From Styela clava (lineage: Eukaryota > Chordata > Ascidiacea > Stolidobranchia > Styelidae), in the NCBI RefSeq assembly GCF_964204865.1, contig NC_135259.1, positions 12,720,974 through 12,784,973 on the forward strand: 64,000 bases of DNA. Direction: 5' to 3'. The position numbers were made by a program, and so were the translations under genes. Below, piece after piece: positions 43,839 to 54,800 of the stretch (within the stretch, counting starts at the first letter, position 1; each line of letters begins with the position of its first letter). The notes under the pieces were generated by a model. That model did not search any database, had not been told where the DNA came from, and saw only the letters and a program-made list of their open reading frames with translations.

Positions 43839-45595
43839 TCAGATTCTTCGGGCAATATCTTCAACAAACAATTCAGCTACCTTTGTAGTTATTTCCTCAT
43901 CATAAAGCTGTTGTTCTAATCGATCCCATTCTTGTTGTAATGTACTGTTGATTCTTGGATACACTGAAGAAAATCATCACTGTTGTTATTGTCAGTGGTA
44001 GAAATATTTTGCTTTTACTCCTGACAAACGGTGTGTGAAATGATTTTTTTTTCATAGAACTTGTTGACTTTCACCCATAACGAGGCTCTGTTTAAGACAG
44101 CATTGCCTACCCAACTTATTACAGCTTAGACGAGGTAGAGATTTTTAACCACTACACCACCACTTATATGATGCTTTAAATGTCAGATTAGTTGTCGGCC
44201 ATACATGGATTATGTGATATACGCTCTCACCTAATAGAGAATCTTCGTGACATACTAATGGGGTTTCGAACTTCAACAAATAATTGCAAGTCTTCGGTTC
44301 ACTGACTTCTGTAAGATTATTCGCTCTTCCACAAGAAAGCACTACCTGCAAATAAAGGTAATACCGACACGATAAATTTGACAGCTGTGACATTGAGCGT
44401 TGCTTTTGGACGTCTTTCAAAAGATTACAAAAATTCGTAATGCTTCCCGACGTACCCACTTTTACCATTCTGAATTTTACCTGCACTTGCCGACTATCTG
44501 ATCCACAGCTGTCACCATTTGGCATAATCATACTGTGAAATGTGTTATTTTTTATCTCCCACTCCTTCCATACTCTGAAAAAAAAATGAGGATGAAAATA
44601 TATAGCAGCTTACCATACAGAGATAAAAACTTTCAAACAATTGCTTACCCCAATATTCCACTGTAAGGATTCCATCGATATGTTTGTTCATGCTGGGTCA
44701 CATTATCAAATGGACAAAACTTGTATTTGTACCTGATAAAAAGATGGAGTCTCAGGTTCAAGACCTTGATTCAAAACTTATTATCACCACCTTATCCGGG
44801 TTGTAATAAATTAATGCAGAATCTGAGAGATTATAAATAGTAGCTCCTCACACATCAATGGTTACTCACACAGAGCCTTCTTTACAGGGAAAGATGTAAA
44901 GAAGAGAAACTGTTGAGAAAACAGAGAAGCATAGTTGAAATGGCAAATCTTCGGCAAATAATTTTTAAAGACGCTATGAAAACTTTCAACTTCACACCAA
45001 ATATCATGAACTTATATAAAATAAAATTTATATCTGAGAAGTGTAACAAGATAAATAATAATAATTACTCAGAAAGTCTCAATGTGAAACATTTGCCTTT
45101 AAGAACCTTCAAATGAGTTGGTCCCGAAAAATTTGCAGGTTTCACTTTAGGTACAAGATTGCTATTTGAAGAGTCTGGACCAAAGTTGCTATACCTAGAT
45201 AAAAATGAAAGTGAAAGCCAACAGAAAAGTTAATACCAGGAATAATAAAAATACCACAAATTACATGAAATAATATTTCTATAAGAATTTACCCATAGCT
45301 GCTAATGTCATCAACAATTTTCATCTGAACAACTTCGGCATTCCCTGAAACAGAGACTAAACTGAAATATTCTATAATAAGCTCTAAGTCTTAATAAATT
45401 GTGGACTCAAAGCAAGTTTTTCTCGCCTGTTTGTGAATCTGGAATTTTTTCTAATTTACCAGGCCCCGAATGAAACACTTTATTACCTCATATGACAGTA
45501 AATTCAAGAATATGAAACGTAGTAGTATACTTACCCATAGGAATAAACAAACAAAATATCAATAACGCCATAAATTCCATGCTAATACGCCTCAT
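43839..45595 (-). CDS. GNPTG: N-acetylglucosamine-1-phosphotransferase gamma subunit
   Basis: Seven exons in transcript order: 45595-45535, 45344-45293, 45194-45069, 44732-44649, 44574-44481, 44345-44231, 43963-43839. They total 657 nt, 218 residues plus stop, in one frame. GNPTG is the lectin-like subunit of the Golgi enzyme that starts the mannose-6-phosphate tag on lysosomal hydrolases. Exon 1 is a signal peptide with the hydrophobic core [13 protein letters not shown]. The MRH domain follows: [26 protein letters not shown] (an N-glycosylation NVT), [19 protein letters not shown] (second sequon), [30 protein letters not shown] and FETPLVCH, with the usual cysteines. It ends soon after a coiled-coil-like [20 protein letters not shown]. 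The human protein is about 305 residues, so the C-terminal tail is much shorter. Confidence 0.94.
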
Positions 45596-45809
45596 TTTGT
45601 CAATAATATAGACAACAAACTAACACTGTAACAAGACGAATCAAAACAATAATCAGAATCTTGAAATCAGCTGAAATGTTGAACACGTGGTTTGAAACGC
45701 TCCGTTGCACACTGCATTGTTTACATTTGTGTTCTTGGTTCGATCTGTACGTTGTCGGCAACTTGAACTTTCGTGTTAATTCCGCAATTGTTCAGATTCT
45801 TTTATTAAA
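45596..45809. promoter_or_regulatory. Bidirectional promoter between GNPTG and TKFC
   Basis: Only 214 bp separate the divergent start codons, so both 5' UTRs and promoters must share this interval. No TATA box in either direction. GTTTGAAACGCTCCG and ATCTGTACGTTGTCGGC are slightly GC-richer than the surroundings. TTGTTCAG ends 15 bp before the TKFC ATG and may be a splice acceptor. Confidence 0.6.
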
Positions 45810-48800
45810 ATGTCAAGAACAAATAGGCTTTTAATTAATAATGTGGAAACATGCGTGGACGAAATGCTTCAAGCAGTTGTTGACGGAAATTTAGGACAAG
45901 TTCTACTTGAAGGTTTGTATGATGAAATACAGTATACCTAACAGTGTGAATGTCTGAATGTAAAATACAGGGGTGTTCATGGTTGCTACTGTACTATAAA
46001 ATAACGAAATTTATTTCAAATTTCCACAGCTTATTGTACACGAGGAATATCATAAAAAGAGAAAACATGAGCAAATGCGAAGGGTACAAAAATCCTTAAA
46101 TATATAATAATGTTTTATCACATGTCTGCATGTTGATATGTATATAATTTATGTCAAATGATTTGTGCCCAAAAAGAATATTTCAGATTTTATTGTTTCA
46201 AATATTGCAATTTGTATTCACACCAATATCTGAATTTTATTTTCACATTACTGCATTACCAGGTCATCGTGTCATAGTTCGCAATGATATTGAAAAAGTA
46301 AAAGAAGCGGAGCAAGTAACAATAATATGTGGAGGTGGTTCAGGACACGAACCTTTTGCAGCCGGATTTGTCGGGAAAGGAATGTTGTCTGCTGCAGTTG
46401 CTGGTTCTGTCTTTGCATCTCCTCCTCCCAATGATATTCTTGCTGCAATTAAAGCAGTTAAAAGTAAAGGTATTGTCAAAGATGTTTTGAACCTTTGTTC
46501 TAGAATTGTTAATTTTTTGATACGATGCATTTATATGCCATTTGCTGATTTTCACAAGACTTGCTAATACCAGAATTTTTTAGGTTCGGCATTGCCTACT
46601 CAATTTATCACCCCTGGGAAAGGTGGTGGCCATGGGATTTGGGGTCTCGTGTAGTTTGGCACCTAACGTACTTCTAGAGGGCATAGCATAACAATTTTTT
46701 GATATGTCAATCCTAACCCCCATCTGACTACGCCGTCCAAAAATTATGTCACTACGACATCACTATCACGTCATAGAGCTTGCCAAATATACGTATGATC
46801 AACCGAAATGGCATCGGCGCCGACGATAAGGAACCAACAGCATCAATCTCTCTCATATTGGGATCGTCATGACGGGAAAACGAGAGAAATAGCTGTTCAA
46901 TTTCGGGTGCTCGTCTGCGCGTCTTGGATGGCGGTTCGTATAATTTGAAGGGCTCTATTACGTCACTGTGACGTCGGAGTGGAGTAATTTTTGGATGGTG
47001 CAGTCGGTGGGGGTTAGGATTGACACATGAAAAAATTGTTATGTTAGGCCCACTAGAAGTATGTTAGGTACGAAACTACATGAGACCCGGGATTTGCCCC
47101 TGAGATTTTAAGTGACGGTGCCATGATAGTTGCCATCGTGCCTACATTTAAACCTGTTATTGAGTGCTGAGTACAAATTCTCAAATTTTAAACTATGAGT
47201 CCAGTCGTATATTATTCAAGTTGAGTTTTTGTCCCAGCAATCAACATGGTCCAATTCGCGGTATTGCTGCAACAAGCTATTGAGTTTTTTTTGCATAACA
47301 TTTATCTATGTGGTAAATCGTATGATACCAATTTTTTCTATTGCAAAGACTCTCTCAAAATTGTCCACGAATCTTTCTCTGGTTTTGTCAAGTCAGATTT
47401 TGAGTAGAACATTCGAGCTTTCGAAAGAGGTAACTTGAGTTCAAATTAAGTCGCTGATTACTTTAATATTATAACATACAAGTATTTATGTAGATATATT
47501 CATTTTACTTTATCAGCGGGAACTCTTGTAATAGTAGCAAACTACACTGGTGATAGATTGAATTTCGGAATTGCAGTGGAACGAGCCGAAGCTTTGGAAA
47601 TCAAAGTAAAGAGATTTGTATTTTATTATTTCAGTTGTCATCCATCCAAATTCGTCCGGGAAAATTATATTAAAAAAAATTTTTATGGCATACGATGTCA
47701 CACTCAAAACATTTTTGAATTCTGTGGAGATGAATGTTTGTTTCATTACTATCTCAAATTGATTTTTATAACATATGCATGCAATTTTTCCACTAATTCC
47801 ATCTATGTACCTAACTGGGTAGCATTTTTGAGGATGTACATTGGCAATGAATATTTAGAAATGGTTGTATGACATCATATTTTGTCCATTTTGGATGAAT
47901 GACCTGATTCGTAACTTGTAACAATCTTTTAGCCAGCTCAGCACCCAGTCAGCATTTTTGAGGGTGTGCTTTGGATCATGGCCCTTCCATATTTTTCAAA
48001 ATGGTAGTATGACATAATTTTTTGTCCATTTTCAATCAATGGCCTAACTAGTAACCTGTAACATTTTTAAAACCTGCCCAACACTCAGACAGCATTTTTG
48101 AGGGTGTGATTTGGACCATGGCCCTCCCACAACTCAAAATGATAGTATGACATCATTTTTGTCCATTTCCATCGATGGCTTATCTTATAACCATCCCAAC
48201 ACTCAGGCATCATTTTTAAGGGTGTGCTTGGACCATGGCTCTCCCACATTTTAAAATGGTAGTATGACACTGACATCATATTTGTTTTTCTTCCATCGAT
48301 GCAGTTGTCGTATCTTGAAATACTAGTGCTATGAACAATGGTGCCAAGTCATTTACAACCAGCTACAGCCGGATCATAAATTTTGTGCAATGACATATAA
48401 AGATTAGTAATTCCTTATTTGAAATTGTAGGTTGCTGTTGTTGTGGTTGGTGAGGATTGTGCATTACAAAGTACCGATAAAACTGCTGGCAGAAGAGGTC
48501 TGGTTGGAATCGTGAATGTCATGAAGGTCTGTTAATTCTCTTATCCAATAATAACTTAAAGTGTCTATAATGTGTTGTACAAAATCTACTACTGTGTTTA
48601 CTAACCTTTTGGCGGACCAATTATTTTATTTCTTTTTTAATTATTGATACTGGAACCCTTTCTGGTTGCATTATCTAGCTCATTGGTTCTCAAACTAGGG
48701 TCTGTGGTTGCTTAGGGGTCCGTGAAGCGACTTTAGGTGGACCGCGAGACAACTTCAACCTCGGCACAGAAGCACTTTAATTTGAAATAAAATTTTGATG

Positions 48801-51800
48801 TCATGCTTTTACAGTGTTTCTTCAAAGCACGACACGCACTACCGAAGACATTATTATGTAACAAACGTTGCTAAACGTGGAGAGTACCATAAATCGGAGT
48901 GTATGAATGGACCTTTCCCCGAGCATCGACTTCCTTGTTTACTTCGTGACATTGGCCAATCAGCAAGATGCAAAAATGGTGTAACAATGCCCCTTTTCGG
49001 ATCCGCTCAGTCACTTTTTCACTCAGACTGATTTTCAGGCGTGGTTGTAAACATTTCCTCGTTTTCGCGTCTTTGGATTCTATTTGTTAGTTTTTAGTAG
49101 CTTTATGGGATTTTTTTATGTGTGATAACATCATGAAAATTGTGCATGTTGTGGCAGTTTCGTTTTTACATTAGACGTGAATACTGCCGTACCTGTAGTC
49201 AACTGTAACAGATTGCATACCAGTACATGTACTACTTCGTTTCGGCCTTCGTGTCCATCTTGTTTCAAATAATTGTTTAGATAGCAGGAGCATTATCAGA
49301 ACAAGGAAAATCTCTAGAAGAAATTGTGAAAATAACAACCAAAGCTAGTATGAATATGGGTACGATTTCTAATATTTCAGACAAATACTGATTCACTTTC
49401 AAAGAAGTAGCCATTAACTCAGTAAAACTAATTGCTGTGCATTTGGAGAATGTTGATGTATTTTTTTTTCTATGTTGTAAGATATTTTGTGCCTTCTCTT
49501 TTATTAAAAGCCATAAAATTGAGTTTTGTTCTACTGCTTTTACTGTATTTTATTATCATGTTTATTTTACCAGGTACAATTGGTGTTAGCCTGTCAGCAT
49601 GTTCAGTACCAGGTACTGGTCCTTCATTTGATCTTCCTGATACTGAGATGGAAGTTGGATTAGGTGAGTATAAAATATTGGGCACTTATCAGATATTCGT
49701 CTCACTGCAAAAAAGACAGTGCGGTGGCTTCTCATATGACAATTTGAAATCTGTCACAAATATAGCCAGACCAGAGGTTACATGAATCACCCTGTTCCAT
49801 TTTTTTACACATCATTTTCACTCTGCAAGCAGCACTGATATGTTGGTAGCTACTACAATTTGGACGAAAGTTCGAAACAAACAACTCTGGTTGGGCATTG
49901 CATACCCAATTTATTATACCCTAGGTGAGACAGTGGGCATAAGGTGTGAGCTTGAGATATTTAGCACTCTTGCACATAGTTATGTTGCAAACCCTTGCAT
50001 CAAAAGTGCGATGGCGAGCGTTTTCCAAAATGATACCAATCATACACTATCCATGATAGACATTTGCTTTAAGTTTTAACACTCATTTGCATATTGGAAG
50101 CTGATCTGAAATCCTCTTGTCAATTCACTTCTTTATATATTCTTGCAGGTGCTCATGGTGAAGCTGGTGTGAAGAGGATGAAAGTAAGTATATTATCAAG
50201 TGTAATCTTCCATATTAGTCTCAATTTTTTACCCTGTGGTGTCATTGTCATAAACCAGAATTTTCCGTAGGTCTGGCATGACATTTGAGGGCAGTAAAAT
50301 TATAAAGGAATTAAAAAAAATCATTCATTTTTACATGTATCATTTTATTTTTAACTTATATTTATTTTAAATTTATTTCTCATAAGGTTTATAATTATGG
50401 CCTATAAGGGCATATAAGCTAGACAGAAATAATGCTTGATATGTTATTGGGAGCAAAAGTGTGAAGGCTTCATAGCATAAGAAGCAACCATCATATATAA
50501 AGAAATATTCACTTTCTTTAGCTCCTACCTGCTGATCAAACTATAGAAGTACTTATCAATCATATGACTGATGTTAACAGTCCATCACATCTCCCTTTAT
50601 TACAAGGTAATATTATTTCGATATGTATGGTATGCATTATAAAGTATGGATATAAAAATGTGGACAAAATTCTAGGGAAAATATTGGTCAACGACTCTAC
50701 GATACGACTCTAATAAAAGTAGTGAGTGGCCTTCTAGCGAATTCCATCTTCGGTTACTGAAAATTGCAAATAGATTGATCCATTAGTTGCAGAGAACAAC
50801 AACCCCAACAAGAAGTATATGATTTACATAATATTCATACTGGGGGAGAGAAAGAAGATAAGCCGATCAATCATATGGCGAACCACGGCCTCTCGTCCAG
50901 TTACCAGTTCATGTCGGGTATGGGACTAGTTAGCCAGTTAGTTGATTTCGGAAGAATGGACTATGACGGCGAGGAGTCAAGCAATTCTCTTGCACATGTC
51001 CTTCCCCGGATGGGATTCAATCCTGCAAACCCATGCAGGGTAATCAGAGGTGCGGTAGCAAGCGTATTCCTAACGCTTAGAATGATGCGGCTGACCGTCG
51101 CAACGTCGAAGAACAGCAACAATTTAGCAAATCGACTCCTATATACACTTTGTCTACTACTAGCTATAGATAATATGTATCTGAGTTATTGCAATTGGTC
51201 ATTTAATAGCTGGATTTGAACATATAAGACTTTTGTTTAAGCTTTTCATTCCCAAATGAAAAACTACTGAATTTAGGCTGTGATTTTCTATGAAAAATAA
51301 TTTAAAGAATTTCAATCTATCATACTACCTAGGTACCTAATAATATTAAAATGGTATATCTGTGGATGTTTGAATTTGATTAGATATGCTGCTATAATGT
51401 CAAAACTCGCTTTAAAAAATCTTGAAAACATTTTTCTGAACATTGGGGATCTCCAGTTTCTGTTTCAACTTGCAACATAATTCTTTTCTTGTCTACATCA
51501 GGTGACAAAGTTTCAATGACTATGAATAACCTTGGTGGTCTGTCTGAACTAGAAATGCATGTTTTATCTAGAAAAGCAATTGAATATGTTGGTGAGTGTG
51601 TATTGACAAAATAGTACTGTCAACTTCATCTACCTATGTTGATTTTCATTGGAAAATTGATAACAAACTGTCTCTAGTGCATATTGTGTTCATGATTATA
51701 AAACTATTCTAATGTTTTCATGCAATTAAGTTTAGTAATATTCATAAAGTTTTATTCTTTTGAGGCTTTAATTGTAATCGACTTGTTTGCAGTTGTTTAT

Positions 51801-54800
51801 AATATATGCCTATTCTTGAAATTACAATCGATCTGTTTACATTGAATTTGAGTAAAAATCTGTACCCCAATTTTAAGATAACCTTAGAAAATGCTCGGCA
51901 TTGAATAATTCTTTTTTTTTACTTTACCTGAATTTTATTGGCCTTCCATATCTCAAAATATTACATAATAAACTATTTATGTATTTTAATTGTGAAATAT
52001 TGTTTTAAAATTACAACCTCCTCGAAAATGGTTTACTTTCCAATCGTATTTATTTTTCTTTATATCTTCTTTGTGAAATTTACCAATTTCCTAATATTAT
52101 TCTGCAGAATCTAAAGGAGCAAAAGTAATTCGATTTTATTTTGGACATTTTATGACTTCACTTGATATGGCAGGATTCAACCTAAACATAACAAAGTTGG
52201 ATGATTTGTTGATATCCTGTTTTGGTGAGTAACTTCGCTTATCGAAGATTCCTAATTTTTAGTTAAATGTTGTTTTAAATTCAGGAATTTTTCAAAGTAT
52301 GCTCAAGTATATTTAATCGAGAACCATTCTTTGATGTAGAAATCATTTTCATTTATTTTAAAAATCTCAAATGAGGTGTTCCAATTTTTGCTCTCGACTT
52401 TGTTCTAAACAAGCAGTCTTTTAGACATAGGTAGCTTGTAGTCGTAGATCAGAATGTATTTATCTCAGCATGTCCCGCCATATGTAGGGTGAAGTACATG
52501 GGGTTAGAATCATAACGCAACTGCTGGTGGGTTACAGCTTCCTTCACCATCAAGTACATGCATCTGAAAACAAGTAACTGTCTAACTAATCTCATACCTG
52601 ACATGGATTGGTAACCGGACGAGAGGCTGTAGTTCACCATATAATTGAGCTGTCTTATGGTCTTTTCTCTCCCCTGGATAAATATGTAAATCTCCAACCT
52701 ATAATGTCAATAATAGTCATTTCTTCATGACACATTACCCACTAAGTTCAGTTTCAATTTTTAGTGTTAAATTTATTCAGCGTCCCTAGCTTCCAGTGCC
52801 GTCTTTTCAAACTTTTTATATAGTTCTCTATCTGACTGCTACTGGTCATGGTGAAGTGCTAAATGTAAAATTTTTATACCTTATCATTTTCATCCATTTA
52901 TAGATCATGAAACTAATGCACCAGCTTGGCCAAACCTGAGAACAATAGATTTTGAGAGAAAGTCAAAAGCAAAGATGAGATTGAATGAAATTACTGAACA
53001 TTCTTCTGTTGACAAATCAAAACCTAAACAAATTAATGCAGAAGATGATAAAGTTTGTGAAGCAGGTATTTAATATATAGTACAAATTTGATAGGGAGAG
53101 AATAATCAATGTTTCATTTGGGGAAAGAAAAGTAGATAAGATAGCTTATTCATTTTGCAAAATACTGCCTCTTTTCCTCTTACCAGTCTCTTGAAAAAAT
53201 ATTCCTTTTTTTTTCAGTTTTGAGTGCCTTAGAAAGAGCATGTCATGCACTGATGAAAAATGAACAATATTTGAATGAACTTGACACGTCTGCTGGTGAT
53301 GGAGATTGTGGAACAACGTTTAAACGAGGAGCAACTAGTAAGAATTCAACCAAAAATGGTCACATTCGAAGGATCCACTATTCCATATACATTGTAAAAT
53401 AATGTTTCAAAATTCAAATTTATTCCTGTTTCACAATAAAGACATTTTTTTAATGATTTCGGAAATGCAAGAAAGTTAAGAAAATTTGATTTGATCGTTT
53501 CTCTATTATTTTTTATAGTTTTTTAGAAATTAAAAAAAGGACTTTTCGGTTTTACCGGGCCGCTATAATTATTTAAGAGGGAATTAAAGATGAGTTATGG
53601 TTTTTTGTCCAGACACCAAACTATTACCACAAATATAGTTATTGAAAATAATTTCCCCGCAGCGGGAACTATTTCTGTGATTTGATTCGTCTTAATTTGT
53701 ATTTCAGTGATTTTGTCCAAAATAAGTTCCATGAAGCAACGATCTGTCAGTGATATTATTCATTTTATTGCAAGTTGTGCTGAAGATTCTATGGGAGGAG
53801 CATCAGGAGGAGTAAGTACAATAATAATTCTGCAAGACATATAATGTTGGGAATCTAGCTTGCAGTTAGTATTGGAGTCCCTGAACCTCAAGTCGCAAGA
53901 TCATCGAAGTCTCACTGTTGGTTAGTGGATGACGAATTCGAGTTATTCCATTTAGATGACCATAGTCAATTTTGAGTCATCTATGGATGGTATCTTGAGT
54001 CCCAACACTGCTTGGTGTTTTGTTACAATAGGATAAGATTAACATATTTATCCCGGGGAGAGGAAAGCCTATAAGACAGCTTAATCATATGGCGAACCAT
54101 GACCTTATGTCGGGTATGGGACTAGTTAGCCAGTTGTTTTCATTTACATGGACTTGATGGTGGAGGAAGCCGTAACTGATCACCCTGCGGTGGCGAGGAG
54201 TCAAGCAATCCTCTCGCACATAATTATACCCACATGGGATTTGGATAAACATGTGGGACATTGGCGCTATAAGATTTCCATCTTTTGTTAATTTGAAATC
54301 TAATCAGCAGTTAATCATAGATTGGAAGGACATCAACTTGAATTGAAAAGCTAGTACATTTTCCCAATTCAATATTAGTCAATGTGATAAATTTTTATTC
54401 ACCACCCCGATAATTCTTTTCTTTATTTTGAATACTTGCTCCTAATTATCTTTGAGTCTCAACTTTCAAGTGAAGTACCTCAAAAACGATTAGTTAAAAT
54501 GAGTCGTTTGTGTTTAAAATAACTCAAGTCATATCGAGTGTTTGAAAATTGTGAGTGGGTCAGACTCAACCCAAGCCTCACCTACTCTAATTGAAACACT
54601 CGAAAAGGCAAATTTTTGTGTAGATACAGAGTTCTGATTCTGTATGGAGGTTTAACCACTACTGGTATATCAGAAATTCTCTATTCTTTGCCTCTTTTTC
54701 AGATTTACAGTTTGTTCTTTACTGCGGCATCAAGACATTTGAAAGAGGTTTCAACATTAAAATCATGGTGTTCAGCACTTCATGCAGGAATTAATGCTGT

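Noticed and set aside
44913-45116. 67-codon plus-strand frame
   Set aside because: It is antisense to GNPTG exon 3 and its intron. The minus-strand exon has splice sites and family similarity.
47820-48300. Regular repeats as a CRISPR array
   Set aside because: Units are over 100 bp, diverged, without conserved short repeats and unique spacers, inside an intron of an animal gene.
50875-51219. 114-codon plus-strand frame in TKFC intron 8
   Set aside because: It coincides with interspersed repeat family C. Other copies do not keep the frame.
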